Source: Butyricicoccus_A sp963620595 (GTDB taxonomy: Bacteria; Bacillota; Clostridia; Oscillospirales; Butyricicoccaceae). Taken from it: a stretch of DNA of 64,000 bases. The stretch is taken from positions 186,001 to 250,000 of the forward strand of contig CAVFAY010000001.1 of assembly GCA_963620595.1 (NCBI GenBank), given 5' to 3'. Below are positions 40,230 to 50,267 of the stretch, in pieces; position 1 is the first letter of the stretch, and each line of letters begins with the position of its first letter. Under the pieces are notes generated by a model, which made no database searches, had not been told where the DNA came from, and saw only the letters and a list, made by a program, of their open reading frames with translations. Position numbers and translations under genes: made by a program.

Positions 40230-42335
40230 TCAACTCAGCTGATTTTCAGCCGCGTTTTGTTGTTTTCTATGCTTCAAGGTTGCCAATACAACCGACTTGG
40301 TAATATCCGCTTTGCCCTGAAACGGTAAAATCCGAATGTACAACAGGTTGTTTTTGAAATGGTAGTTTAACAGGCGGCTCTCAGAAAACACATCCAAACA
40401 AACAAACAGCTTGCCGATATTGACCAGTCTTCTGGATTCATAAGAAATTCTCCTCGACAGCGTATTATATGGCGCTGTCAGCTTTTTGTTTTCCGCCTGC
40501 GAGATAATATGTCGCCATACCGCCACAAGATCCGGGCGATTGGGGTAAATCTGATTGACTTGATTGTCTGTCAGTGTTTCTCCGTTGATAAAATGCGAAT
40601 AAACAGACAAAAAATAATGATCGTGTTCCAGTTCACAGTCGCTCAGCCGAATGTCTTTGAGCATGAGCTGAATGGTCTGCTGATTGCGAAAATGGTTGAT
40701 TTCCAAGCTAAACGCCGCATCTACAATATCTCCCTGTACAACCGGACATCCGCCGGAGCCTGTACCAAACAGCATAGCGGTAAACCGGCGATTGCCCTTT
40801 ATCAGAGACATTTTGAGATGTCTGTCACTGGAGATCGGTGTGATCTCCTCCACGGTCATCTCTCGAATCGCAAAAATCGGTTCTCGATTTCCCATGCCAT
40901 ACGGTTCCAGAATCCCCAGCTCCCGAATGGACTCCATGGTAACATCGTCCGGAGAAATCAGGCAGTCGATATTGACAACCGGCATCAAATCCTGCTCCGT
41001 AATGTTTTGCTTTGCATACGCACAGATGCTCTTTTTAAAAGCTGGCAGCATGTCTCGAGAAATGGTCAATCCGGCTGCCAAGGCATGTCCGCCGAACTTC
41101 TCTAAATATTGTGAGCTGTGTTCCAATGCCTCAAACAGATTAAATCCATTGACGGAACGTCCGGAGCCTTTTCCATGCTCACCATCTAGGGAAATCAGTA
41201 CGGTTGGACATCCATACCGATCTGAAATACGGGAGGACACAATACCAATCACACCGTGATGCCAATTTTCTCCCCACAAAACAATCATGCGGTCTTCTTG
41301 TGGGTCATATTCCTTTTGCAGTACATCATATGCCTGCCGCAAAATTTCATTTTCTGCATTCTGCCGCTGCTTATTCTGACTGCAAAGCAACGCTGCAATT
41401 TCCTGTGCGCGATGTGGGCTGTCCGTCAAAAACAGCTCCGCCGCTTCATCTGCACAGCCCATGCGTCCGGCTGCATTGATGCGCGGTGCCAAGGTAAAGC
41501 TGACCACGGAGGAAGTCATCCGACGTGTCTCCACACCCGCTTCCCGCATCAGCATCCGCAAACCAGGATTTTCCGTCTGCTGCAGCAGCAGCAGACCATA
41601 TGTGACAATCACACGATTTTCACCCTGCAGCCGCATGACATCCGCAATCGTACCGACAGCAACCAAATCCAGATACGTCGTCATAACCTGTTCCAGCTGT
41701 TTGGGCTGTTCTAAGGCACAAATCAGCTTAAACACCACGCCAACGCCGGCGAGATCTTTGAACGGATACGTGCTGTCGGTTCGCTTCGGGTTGACAATAG
41801 CCACCGCATCCGGCAAATCGTCCTTACATTCATGATGGTCAGTCACAACGACTTTTAATCCAATTTCATTGGCATATGCGATTTCTTCTACCGCTGTGAT
41901 GCCAGAATCCACTGTAATAACCATTGAGACGCCCGATTGCTTGAGCGACAGCAGAGCTGGCTTGTTCAGACCATATCCTTCGGTCAGGCGATCCGGAATA
42001 TAGTAGCTGCACGCAGCTCCTCTGCTCTTTAAATAACGAACGAGGACGCAGGTGGATGTGATTCCGTCCACATCATAGTCACCAAACACGGCAATATGTT
42101 CGCCGTCTGCAATTGCGCTGTCAATCGCCTCTACTGCGCGATGCATATCAGGCAGTAAGAACGGATCATGCAGTCCGGACAGGTCATGACTCAGAAAAGC
42201 CTGTGCTTTTTCCGGCGTGTCCAGTCCCCGTGCACACAACACGGCTGCCGTCAGCGGTGCATAGCCGCAGGTCTTTGTCAGACTGCGCACAGCACCTATA
42301 TCCGGCCGGGCAATGTTCCATTTTTTTGATTTCAT
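40230..42335 (-). CDS. recJ: Single-strand DNA exonuclease RecJ
   Basis: A 701-residue DHH-family 5'-3' exonuclease. Motifs: AVFGDYDVDGITSTCVLV, MVITVDSGIT, VVVTDHHECKDDLPDA, NPKRTDSTYPFKDLAGVGVVFKL, then DHHA1 parts SGRSVNGFNLFEAL and FGGHALAAGLTI. A C-terminal extension of about 150 residues beyond the OB region resembles that of Firmicutes RecJ. It heads the series that runs to relA, dtd and hemZ. Confidence 0.96.
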   Translation of the reverse strand: MKSKKWNIARPDIGAVRSLTKTCGYAPLTAAVLCARGLDTPEKAQAFLSHDLSGLHDPFLLPDMHRAVEAIDSAIADGEHIAVFGDYDVDGITSTCVLVRYLKSRGAACSYYIPDRLTEGYGLNKPALLSLKQSGVSMVITVDSGITAVEEIAYANEIGLKVVVTDHHECKDDLPDAVAIVNPKRTDSTYPFKDLAGVGVVFKLICALEQPKQLEQVMTTYLDLVAVGTIADVMRLQGENRVIVTYGLLLLQQTENPGLRMLMREAGVETRRMTSSVVSFTLAPRINAAGRMGCADEAAELFLTDSPHRAQEIAALLCSQNKQRQNAENEILRQAYDVLQKEYDPQEDRMIVLWGENWHHGVIGIVSSRISDRYGCPTVLISLDGEHGKGSGRSVNGFNLFEALEHSSQYLEKFGGHALAAGLTISRDMLPAFKKSICAYAKQNITEQDLMPVVNIDCLISPDDVTMESIRELGILEPYGMGNREPIFAIREMTVEEITPISSDRHLKMSLIKGNRRFTAMLFGTGSGGCPVVQGDIVDAAFSLEINHFRNQQTIQLMLKDIRLSDCELEHDHYFLSVYSHFINGETLTDNQVNQIYPNRPDLVAVWRHIISQAENKKLTAPYNTLSRRISYESRRLVNIGKLFVCLDVFSESRLLNYHFKNNLLYIRILPFQGKADITKSVVLATLKHRKQQNAAENQLS

Positions 42336-42372
42336 TGCAACTCCTCTTTTATATTATTTTAATTCACATAAC

Positions 42373-42401
42373 AGTATAACAAAAAAACCGTCCATTCACA
42401 A
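42373..42401 (-). promoter_or_regulatory. Promoter for the recJ-relA series
   Basis: On the minus strand TTGTGA (42396-42401), a 17-base spacer, TATACT (42373-42378), about 38 bases before the ATG. Confidence 0.6.
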
Positions 42402-42481
42402 GATTTCCGAAAGAATTCCGCCGACAATAGGGAAAATTTACCGTCTCTTCACGAATTCCCGCTGATCTCCAAGAAATGCAA

Positions 42482-42519
42482 AAAGAGAAGCAAAACCAAC
42501 TGCGGATTTGCTTCTCTTT
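42482..42519 (-). terminator. Terminator after uvrA
   Basis: Perfect arms AAAGAGAAGCAAA and TTTGCTTCTCTTT (13 bp) with a 12-base loop, then a T run on the minus strand. Confidence 0.88.
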
Positions 42520-42531
42520 ACCAAAAGATTT

Positions 42532-45357
42532 TTACTTCTTTTCCAAATATTTTTTCAGATACTGTCCCGTATACGATTGCTCACACTGCATGATTTCTTC
42601 CGGTGTACCTGTGCAGACAATGCGTCCGCCGCCGTCGCCGCCTTCCGGTCCCAGATCAATAATATGGTCTGCAACTTTAATGACATCCAAATTGTGTTCA
42701 ATCACTACGACCGTATTGCCGCCATCCACCAGTTTTTGCAGCACATCCAGCAAGCGATGGACATCCGCCGTGTGCAAGCCGGTTGTTGGCTCATCCAAAA
42801 TATACATCGTACGGCCCGTCGAGCGTTTAGAAAGCTCTGTAGCAAGCTTGACGCGCTGGCTCTCGCCGCCGGACAGTGTGGTAGAAGACTGACCAATCTT
42901 GACATATCCCAAGCCAACCTCTTGCAATGTCAACAGGCGTCTGTGAATCTTGGGAACATTTTCAAAGAACGCAACCGCTTCATCCACCGTCATATCCAGC
43001 ACATCGGAAATGTTTTTGCCCTTATAACGCACTTCCAGCGTCTCTTTGTTGTACCGCTTGCCTTTGCACACTTCACACGGGACATATAAATCCGGCAGGA
43101 AATGCATCTCGATCTTAATCAAGCCATCGCCAGTGCACGCTTCACAGCGTCCGCCCTTGACATTAAACGAAAATCTTCCCGAACCATAGGCACGCATTTT
43201 AGCATCTTGTGTCTGCGCAAACAAGGAGCGAATGTCGTTAAACAGACCGGTATATGTTGCCGGATTGGAGCGTGGTGTGCGTCCAATCGGTGACTGGTCA
43301 ATATCAATCACCTTGTCCAAATGCTTCAGCCCGATCACCTCATCAAAAGCACCCGGCTTGCATTTTGCCCGATTCAATTCTGCCGCCAGCTTTTTATAGA
43401 GAATCTCATTGACAAACGAAGATTTGCCGCTGCCGGAAATGCCAGTCACACAAGTGAACGTACCGAGTGGAATATCGAACGTTTGATTTTGCAAATTATT
43501 GACACGGCATCCCGTAAAGGTCAACCGCTTGCCATTGCCGATTCTTCTTTGTTCTGGAACCAAAATTTGACGTTTTCCGCTTAAATATTGTCCAGTAACG
43601 GATTGCTTACACTGCATCAAGCCTTGTACATTTCCGGCATAGACAATCTCTCCGCCATTGGTGCCAGCTCCCGGTCCGACATCCACAACGTAGTCTGCTG
43701 CCAGCATGGTATCCTCATCATGCTCGACAACAAGCAGGGTATTTCCCATGTCCCGCAAGTTTTTGAGCGTAGCAAGCAGTTTATCATTATCTCTCTGATG
43801 CAAGCCAATAGACGGCTCATCCAGAATATACAACACACCCATCAAAGCCGAACCGATTTGTGTCGCCAAGCGAATGCGCTGGCTCTCACCGCCGGACAAT
43901 GTTGCCGAAGGACGTGCCAGTGTCAAATATCCCAATCCGACATTTTGCAAAAACCCCAACCGCGCGCAGGCTTCCTTGACGATGCGCTCTGCGATGCGGT
44001 TTTGCTGTTCAGTCAGCTGGAGATTTTGGAAAAACTCCAATCCCTTGCTGACCGGCTTCTCACAAAACTCCATGATATTTAATCCGCCGACAGTGACAGC
44101 GAGCAATTCTTTTTTCAGTCTGCGCCCGCCGCATTCCGGACACGGCGTCTCTCGCATGGACTCTTCAATTTCCGCACGCGCCCATTCTGATGTTGTCTCT
44201 TTATAGCGACGTTCCAGATTGGTCACAATGCCTTCAAATGGCTGTTCCATCTTACCGTCGGAATAGCGCGAAACACGCAAGGTCAGTTTTTCTTCTCCTG
44301 TACCGTACAGCAATGCATGGACGGCTTCCTCCGACATCTTCTCTATCGGTGTATCCAGAGTGAATCCATATCGTTTGCCCAAAGCATCGTAATACATCCG
44401 CGCAATAGATCCCGTGTCGCAGTTCGTCCATCCGCTTGCCTGCACGACTCCCTTTCTCAAGGACAGCTTCGGATTGGGAATGATACTGTCCGGATCAATC
44501 TTCATCTGTACGCCCAAACCCGTGCACACCGGACACGCGCCGTAGGGATTGTTGAACGAGAACATGCGCGGTGTCAATTCTTCAATGGAAATCCCGCAAT
44601 CATCGCAGGCGTAATTCTGCGAGAAAGACAGCGTCTTATCCCCGATAATCTCCGCCATCACTAGACCGCCGGTCTGCGCACAGGCAGTCTCTATCGAGTC
44701 TGTCAGTCGGCTGCGAATGCCGTCTTTGATAATAATTCGATCGACTACGATTTCAATGCTGTGCTTTTTGTTCTTTTCCAGCTTAATTTCTTCCGATAAA
44801 TCATAGAGATTTCCATCCACACGCACGCGGACATAACCGCTTTTGCGTGCTTCGGCAAAAACTTTGACATGTTCGCCTTTGCGCTGTCGAACAACCGGTG
44901 CTAAAATTTGCAGTTTCGTGCGCTCCGGCAATGCCAACAGCTGATCGACAATCTGGTCAATGGTCTGTTGTTTGATTTCCTTTCCGCACTTTGGGCAGTG
45001 CGGCGTACCGACGCGCGCCCACATCAAGCGCAGATAATCATAAATCTCTGTGACTGTTCCTACTGTAGACCGTGGGTTTTTGCTGGTTGTTTTCTGGTCA
45101 ATGGAAATCGCCGGAGACAAGCCTTCAATAAAATCCACATCCGGTTTATCCATCTGTCCCAAAAACTGTCGCGCATAAGAGGACAGCGACTCGACATATC
45201 GCCGCTGTCCTTCGGCATAGATTGTATCAAATGCCAGAGAGGATTTGCCACTGCCGGACAAGCCGGTTAAGACAACCAGTTTGTCACGTGGAATCCATAC
45301 CTCAACGTTTTTTAAGTTGTGCTCTCGAGCACCTTTTACATGAATATTCTCCTGCAT
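42532..45357 (-). CDS. uvrA: Excinuclease ABC subunit UvrA
   Basis: A 941-residue damage-recognition ATPase of nucleotide excision repair. Two ABC ATPase halves: Walker A LTGLSGSGKSSLAFD near residue 36 and GISGSGKSSFVN in the second half, both with LSGGESQR signatures and ILDEP-type Walker B. Zinc modules are CPKCGKEI, CPECGGRRL and CEACTGDGLIKIEMHFLPD with CEVCKGKRYN. Length is normal. It follows uvrB by 15 bases and ends with a strong terminator. Confidence 0.98.
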   Translation of the reverse strand: MQENIHVKGAREHNLKNVEVWIPRDKLVVLTGLSGSGKSSLAFDTIYAEGQRRYVESLSSYARQFLGQMDKPDVDFIEGLSPAISIDQKTTSKNPRSTVGTVTEIYDYLRLMWARVGTPHCPKCGKEIKQQTIDQIVDQLLALPERTKLQILAPVVRQRKGEHVKVFAEARKSGYVRVRVDGNLYDLSEEIKLEKNKKHSIEIVVDRIIIKDGIRSRLTDSIETACAQTGGLVMAEIIGDKTLSFSQNYACDDCGISIEELTPRMFSFNNPYGACPVCTGLGVQMKIDPDSIIPNPKLSLRKGVVQASGWTNCDTGSIARMYYDALGKRYGFTLDTPIEKMSEEAVHALLYGTGEEKLTLRVSRYSDGKMEQPFEGIVTNLERRYKETTSEWARAEIEESMRETPCPECGGRRLKKELLAVTVGGLNIMEFCEKPVSKGLEFFQNLQLTEQQNRIAERIVKEACARLGFLQNVGLGYLTLARPSATLSGGESQRIRLATQIGSALMGVLYILDEPSIGLHQRDNDKLLATLKNLRDMGNTLLVVEHDEDTMLAADYVVDVGPGAGTNGGEIVYAGNVQGLMQCKQSVTGQYLSGKRQILVPEQRRIGNGKRLTFTGCRVNNLQNQTFDIPLGTFTCVTGISGSGKSSFVNEILYKKLAAELNRAKCKPGAFDEVIGLKHLDKVIDIDQSPIGRTPRSNPATYTGLFNDIRSLFAQTQDAKMRAYGSGRFSFNVKGGRCEACTGDGLIKIEMHFLPDLYVPCEVCKGKRYNKETLEVRYKGKNISDVLDMTVDEAVAFFENVPKIHRRLLTLQEVGLGYVKIGQSSTTLSGGESQRVKLATELSKRSTGRTMYILDEPTTGLHTADVHRLLDVLQKLVDGGNTVVVIEHNLDVIKVADHIIDLGPEGGDGGGRIVCTGTPEEIMQCEQSYTGQYLKKYLEKK

Positions 45358-45372
45358 GACGTTTCTCCCGCA

Positions 45373-47340
45373 TCAATTCTGTGCTTCCAGTTCGCGAATT
45401 TGATCGCGCAAATCAGCAGCCAGCTCAAACTCCAGCATGGTTGCCGCTTCCTTCATCTTCTTGCGCAAAATAGCAATCTGCTGGAGGCGCTGTGTTTTAT
45501 CTAATTTCTTTTTGCTGAGCACCGCGCCAACCTCAGAAGCCGGAGCTGAAATCTCAATGATGTCGCGCACCTGCTTGACAATCGTCTTCGGCACAATGCC
45601 GTGTTCTTCGTTAAATTGCTGCTGAATTGCACGTCGGCGTTCAGTCTCTCGAATTGCGCGTTCCATAGACGGCGTGCGCGTATCGGCATACAGAATAACT
45701 TCTCCCTCTGCATTTCTCGCCGCGCGTCCCATCGTCTGTACCAGTGCGGTTTCCGAGCGCAGAAAGCCCTCCTTGTCGGCATCGAGAATCGCCACCAACG
45801 ATACCTCCGGCAAATCCAAGCCCTCACGCAGCAGGTTGATGCCTACCAGAACGTCAAATACGCCTAGACGCAAATCCCGAATGATTTCCATGCGCTGCAT
45901 CGTTTTGACGTCATGATGCAGATACCGCACCCGGATGCCCGCATTTTCCAAATAGTCCGTCAAATCTTCCGCCATCTTGACCGTCAATGTCGTGACGAGA
46001 ACACGTTCTTTTCGCGCGGTCCGCGCGTGGATCTCTCCAATTAAATCGTCAATTTGTCCCTCAATCGGTCGAACCGAAATGATCGGATCCAGCAAGCCGG
46101 TAGGACGAATGAGCTGTTCGACAATCTGACTGGAACGACTTTTTTCAAAATCCGATGGTGTAGCACTGACATAAATCACCTGATGGATACGTTCTTGAAA
46201 TTCTTCAAAATTCAGCGGACGATTGTCCAGTGCTGATGGTAAACGAAAGCCATTGTCAATCAAGCTCTTTTTACGAGCCTGATCGCCGGCATACATTGCC
46301 CGCACCTGTGGAATCGTCACATGTGACTCATCGATAATCATCAAGAAATCCTTTGGAAAATAATCCATCAGCGTGTATGGTGCAGAGCCGGGCTTGCGTC
46401 CAGACAACACGCGAGAATAGTTTTCGATGCCGCTGCAAAAGCCGATTTCCTCCATCATTTCCATGTCATAGCGCGTGCGCTGTTCGATGCGCTGGGCTTC
46501 GACAAATTTTTCGTTGTCTTTGAACCATGCCACGCGCTGTTCCATCTCTTCGCGGATTTCCTGAATGGCAGATTCCATCTTATCCTTTGGTGTGACGTAA
46601 TGAGAAGCTGGATAAATTGCTGCGTGCTGTACCTCGCGCATTCGTTCGCCGGTCAGCGGATTGATTTCACTGATACGCTCAATCTCATCTCCGAAAAATT
46701 CTACACGATAAGCGAAGGAATCCGTGTATACTGGCCAGATCTCTATGGTATCCCCGCGCACACGAAAACGATTTCGCTCAAATGCAATATCATTGCGCTC
46801 GTACTGAATTTCTGTCAGTCGTTTCATGAGCGATTCATACGGCACTTCCATGCCCAGACGCAGAGAAATGACCATCTTTTTATAATCAATCGGATCGCCC
46901 AATGAGTAAATGCACGAGACAGATGCGACAATAATAACATCATTGCGTTCTGCCAAGGCAGATGTCGCCGAATGCCGCAACCGTTCAATCTCCTCATTGA
47001 TTGCCGAATCCTTCTCGATATAGGTATCCGTAGAAGCAATATACGCTTCCGGTTGATAATAATCATAATAAGAGACAAAAAATTCTACCGCATTATTCGG
47101 AAAGAACTCACGCAGCTCGGAGCACAACTGCGCCGCCAACGTTTTGTTATGCGCCAAGACCAAGGTAGGCTTTTGTACTTCCTGTATGATATTTGCCATT
47201 GTAAAGGTTTTGCCGGAACCGGTAACACCCAGCAAGGTTTGTTCTTCAAAGCCGAGCTTTACGCCCTGCGCCAGCTTTTGAATGGCTTCCGGCTGATCTC
47301 CTGCCGGTTTATATTCTGATACTAATTCAAAATGATCCAT
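45373..47340 (-). CDS. uvrB: Excinuclease ABC subunit UvrB
   Basis: A 655-residue helicase-fold subunit that verifies damage and loads UvrC. Walker A is LGVTGSGKTFTMA; the beta-hairpin region YYDYYQPEAYIASTDTYIEKD is present; the DEAD-like box is MIIDESHVTIPQ; the C-terminal UVR motif is LRKKMKEAATMLEFELAADLRDQI. The ATG at 47340 matches the family start and follows GGGAG by 6 bases; an in-frame extension upstream runs through the radC terminator. It forms an operon with uvrA. Confidence 0.98.
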   Translation of the reverse strand: MDHFELVSEYKPAGDQPEAIQKLAQGVKLGFEEQTLLGVTGSGKTFTMANIIQEVQKPTLVLAHNKTLAAQLCSELREFFPNNAVEFFVSYYDYYQPEAYIASTDTYIEKDSAINEEIERLRHSATSALAERNDVIIVASVSCIYSLGDPIDYKKMVISLRLGMEVPYESLMKRLTEIQYERNDIAFERNRFRVRGDTIEIWPVYTDSFAYRVEFFGDEIERISEINPLTGERMREVQHAAIYPASHYVTPKDKMESAIQEIREEMEQRVAWFKDNEKFVEAQRIEQRTRYDMEMMEEIGFCSGIENYSRVLSGRKPGSAPYTLMDYFPKDFLMIIDESHVTIPQVRAMYAGDQARKKSLIDNGFRLPSALDNRPLNFEEFQERIHQVIYVSATPSDFEKSRSSQIVEQLIRPTGLLDPIISVRPIEGQIDDLIGEIHARTARKERVLVTTLTVKMAEDLTDYLENAGIRVRYLHHDVKTMQRMEIIRDLRLGVFDVLVGINLLREGLDLPEVSLVAILDADKEGFLRSETALVQTMGRAARNAEGEVILYADTRTPSMERAIRETERRRAIQQQFNEEHGIVPKTIVKQVRDIIEISAPASEVGAVLSKKKLDKTQRLQQIAILRKKMKEAATMLEFELAADLRDQIRELEAQN

Positions 47341-47408
47341 CTCATTCTCCCGCTGCCTTGTCCTATTCTTAGTATATTCTTCGTCCAGTATATCATACGC
47401 AACAAAAA

Positions 47409-47444
47409 AAGTACAGAACAAAACCGAACATTTGTTCTGTACTT
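47409..47444 (-). terminator. Terminator after radC
   Basis: Perfect arms AAGTACAGAACAAA and TTTGTTCTGTACTT (14 bp) with an 8-base loop, followed by a T run on the minus strand. Confidence 0.9.
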
Positions 47445-47455
47445 ATCCTTCGTTC

Positions 47456-48121
47456 TTATCTCGACGCCAGCGAGATCCATTGATCTTCTGCAATAATAAT
47501 ATGATCTACCAATCGAACATCAATATTTTTCAGCATTTCTCGAATGGTCGACGTCTGTACAATATCTGCTCGTGAAGGGCTGCACATGCCGCGCGGATGA
47601 TTATGTGCCAACACAACGTCTGCAGCGTTGTACTTCAGGATACATTGAAGCAGCTTCCGGTTGTCGATCTTCACAGCAGTCGCGCTGCCCTCTGCAATAT
47701 CGCAAATACGGATCAAACGGCATTGATTATCCAATAAAACGACCGAAAACTGTTCCCGCGGTCGTCCAATATAATATTTTACCAGATATTCTGCTATTTT
47801 TTCCGTATTATTGTATACCGTTCCCTGTATTTTTGACGTCTGATAACGTCGAAACATCGGCGGAAGCATATGCAGAAAGGCAGCTGTCTTTTCTCCCATT
47901 CCGTCTACTTGGCATAAATCCATTGCTTCGGCTTCCAGCACATTCGCCAAAGATCCGAATTCTTCGATTAATCGATGTGCAAGCGGGTTGACATCACCGC
48001 GCGGAATGGCATAAAACAACAATAGTTCCAAGACTTCGTGATCCGCGAAATTATCCAAACCATGTTCCAAAAACCGCTTTCTCATTCGTTCGCGATGTTT
48101 TGTATGCTCTCCTCCTGCCAT
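47456..48121 (-). CDS. radC: RadC family JAB-domain protein
   Basis: A 221-residue protein with an N-terminal helix-hairpin-helix (HRLIEEFGSLANVLEAEAMDLCQVDGMGEKTAAFL) and a JAMM metalloprotease-like domain: HNHPRGMCSPSRAD gives the full H-x-H-x7-S-x2-D ligand set. The name RadC is historic; a role in DNA repair is doubtful, and the true function is not known. It lies 20 bases after the MocR-type gene and ends with a terminator. Confidence 0.93.
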   Translation of the reverse strand: MAGGEHTKHRERMRKRFLEHGLDNFADHEVLELLLFYAIPRGDVNPLAHRLIEEFGSLANVLEAEAMDLCQVDGMGEKTAAFLHMLPPMFRRYQTSKIQGTVYNNTEKIAEYLVKYYIGRPREQFSVVLLDNQCRLIRICDIAEGSATAVKIDNRKLLQCILKYNAADVVLAHNHPRGMCSPSRADIVQTSTIREMLKNIDVRLVDHIIIAEDQWISLASR

Positions 48122-48141
48122 ATGTTCTCCCTCCTCCCCGT

Positions 48142-49488
48142 TTACGTCCAGACACTGCGCAATCGAGCAACCGCCAGTTCGATGTCCTCAATCGGAATTC
48201 CCGCACTGGAAAGATAAAAATCTGTCTGTTCATTTTGATTGTCTGCCAGTTCATACGAAGCCATTGGTGTAATATCGACACCAACCTGCCGTGCCAACAC
48301 ACACATCGTTTCTGCATCTCCATTTCCCGTGACAGATACAACCACATGCAGCCCCGTATCGTTGGGACGAACAGAGACCCGCGAACCGAAATAATCTGAA
48401 AACGCCTGTATGATACATGCGTTCTTGTGTGCATAAATACGGCGCAGACGGCGGATTTGCTTTTCCAGCCGTCCTTCCTCCATAAACCGCGCCATCGTCA
48501 GCTGTTCCATTGTGCTGGAAGTTTGATTATATCGTCCGGCAATTTGTTGATATGCCGGAAGCAACCGCTGCGGCAGCACAGCATAACTGATACGAATGGA
48601 CGGCGGCAGCAGCTTAGAAAACGTGCCGAGATAAATTACATGTTCGGCGGAATCCATTGCAGACAATGTCGCCAATGGCTTTCCCGTGTAACGAAGTTCT
48701 CCGTCATAATCATCTTCCAAAATCACGGCGTGGCATCTGTTCGCCCACGACAGCAGCTGCTTGCGTTTGCTGTGTGTCAGGCTAGTGCCCGATGGAAACG
48801 AATGGGACGGAGAAATATATAACATATTCGCCTGCGATTGCTCCAGTTTTTCCAAGTCAATCCCGTGCGCACTGCTCGGAATCGAAACTGTTTGATAGCC
48901 ATGATCTGTAAAAACACGCCAACCCTTGCGAAAGCCCGGGTTTTCAAAGGCTATGCGTTGTTGGCTTTTATCGAACATTTCGCACAGCACACCGAGCAAG
49001 CTTTGAATGCCCGCACTGATGACAACATGCTGTGCCGTTGTATATACGCCGCGTCCAACGGATAAATATTTGGCGATTTGCTCTCGAAGAACCAGTTCTC
49101 CTTGATTTTCTCCATAACCAAGAAATGGCGCACTGTCCATCATCACAGATCGGGACAACTTGCGCCAAATATCAAAATCAAACAACGCCGGATCCATGCG
49201 ATGTCCGGTAAAATCAAATGCGCAGGTATGTGTCACCTGAATGGGTACTGGCTGTGGAATGGGTTGCCGATGTGAAATTTCATTGACATAATAGCCGCTC
49301 TGCGGCACACAATTGACAATGCCATCCGCACACAAATGCTCATAAGCTGTTTCTACCGTCGTTCGGCTGACAGAGGACTGCTGTGTCATCTGTCGAATGG
49401 ACGGCAGCCGCGTCCCCGCAGCCAATCGACCTGCTTCAATTTCTGCACGCAATTGATGATACAGTTTCAAATATAATGGTTCACGCAT
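48142..49488 (-). CDS. MocR/PdxR-type GntR regulator with aminotransferase domain
   Basis: A 448-residue regulator. Residues 1-72 form a GntR winged helix (LYLKLYHQLRAEIEAGRLAAGTRLPSIRQ and SSVSRTTVETAYEHLCADGIVNC). The rest is a class I aminotransferase fold that binds PLP, with the lysine in VIYLGTFSKLLPPSIRISY and AVILEDDYDGELRY upstream. MocR proteins often control pyridoxal synthesis or amino acid use; no pdxST genes are nearby, so the target is open. The start overlaps the GNAT gene by 8 bases. Confidence 0.9.
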   Translation of the reverse strand: MREPLYLKLYHQLRAEIEAGRLAAGTRLPSIRQMTQQSSVSRTTVETAYEHLCADGIVNCVPQSGYYVNEISHRQPIPQPVPIQVTHTCAFDFTGHRMDPALFDFDIWRKLSRSVMMDSAPFLGYGENQGELVLREQIAKYLSVGRGVYTTAQHVVISAGIQSLLGVLCEMFDKSQQRIAFENPGFRKGWRVFTDHGYQTVSIPSSAHGIDLEKLEQSQANMLYISPSHSFPSGTSLTHSKRKQLLSWANRCHAVILEDDYDGELRYTGKPLATLSAMDSAEHVIYLGTFSKLLPPSIRISYAVLPQRLLPAYQQIAGRYNQTSSTMEQLTMARFMEEGRLEKQIRRLRRIYAHKNACIIQAFSDYFGSRVSVRPNDTGLHVVVSVTGNGDAETMCVLARQVGVDITPMASYELADNQNEQTDFYLSSAGIPIEDIELAVARLRSVWT

Positions 49489-50107
49489 GGCGATTGTTTA
49501 TCGCCCGCGGCTCATGCACAAGCTGAGTTGCTTGCGCCAATACTTGGTGGCAATAGGCTTGATCTTGAATGTCAGGATAGCGAAGCGTAGGCTTCGGTTC
49601 TCCTTCATAGTGCCGCAAGGCCTTACCCATCCAAATGACATCGCGCCATTTTCCAAATTTATACATACTGTTGTGATACGCGCCCATGCGCTCAAAGCCC
49701 ATCGACATATGAAATGCCATACTGCGCGGATTAGGGCAAGTCACGCCGACGTAAATGCTATAATATCCCTGATACGCCAGCAGATCGAACAGTGCCGAAT
49801 ACAAAGAGGTCGCAATACCGCGGCGATGGAATCCCATTTTGGTATAAATAGACGTTTCGCACGACCACTGGTAGGCAGCACGCTTTCGATGCGGCGATGC
49901 ATACCCATATCCAACGATTTGTCCATCTATGACGCAGCACAGCCACGGTGTCTTGGCAGAATAGGTCTCAATACGGTCAGTGAATTCCTCCAAACTGGGC
50001 GGTTCATATTCGCTGGTGACAGTCGTATGCAGTACATACGGCGTATACAATTCCAGCATCTCTTGTGCATCTGCACGTGTCGCGGGGCGAATCATGACAT
50101 TTTTCAT
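49481..50107 (-). CDS. GNAT acetyltransferase, phosphinothricin-acetyltransferase-like
   Basis: A 208-residue N-acetyltransferase. Recognisable parts: MIRPATRADAQEMLELYTPYVLHTTVTSEYEPPS, GYGYASPHRKRAAYQWSCETSIYT and the acetyl-CoA loop FHRRGIATSLYSALFDLL, then GVTCPNPRSMAFHMSMGF. It resembles the Pat/Bar branch that acetylates small amines such as methionine sulfoximine; the natural substrate is unknown. It precedes the MocR gene and overlaps it, so the two may form one response unit. Confidence 0.85.
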   Translation of the reverse strand: MKNVMIRPATRADAQEMLELYTPYVLHTTVTSEYEPPSLEEFTDRIETYSAKTPWLCCVIDGQIVGYGYASPHRKRAAYQWSCETSIYTKMGFHRRGIATSLYSALFDLLAYQGYYSIYVGVTCPNPRSMAFHMSMGFERMGAYHNSMYKFGKWRDVIWMGKALRHYEGEPKPTLRYPDIQDQAYCHQVLAQATQLVHEPRAINNRHA

Positions 50108-50218
50108 GATGGAAACATCCTTACCTGAAAATCTTATATCTTATTTATTTTTATTATAGCATCAATTGTCGTGTCAGAAAAGGTTTTTTTACAGAATCAC
50201 CTTTTTCCGCAAAATAAA

Positions 50219-50247
50219 TTGAACACATCCTCGAATTGTTGTATAAT
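50219..50247 (+). promoter_or_regulatory. Promoter for the cytidylate-kinase-like gene
   Basis: TTGAAC (50219-50224), a 17-base spacer, TATAAT (50242-50247), about 20 bases before the ATG. GGAGG follows the -10 box. Confidence 0.75.
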
Positions 50248-50267
50248 AGAGCAAAGGAGGCGTTGTT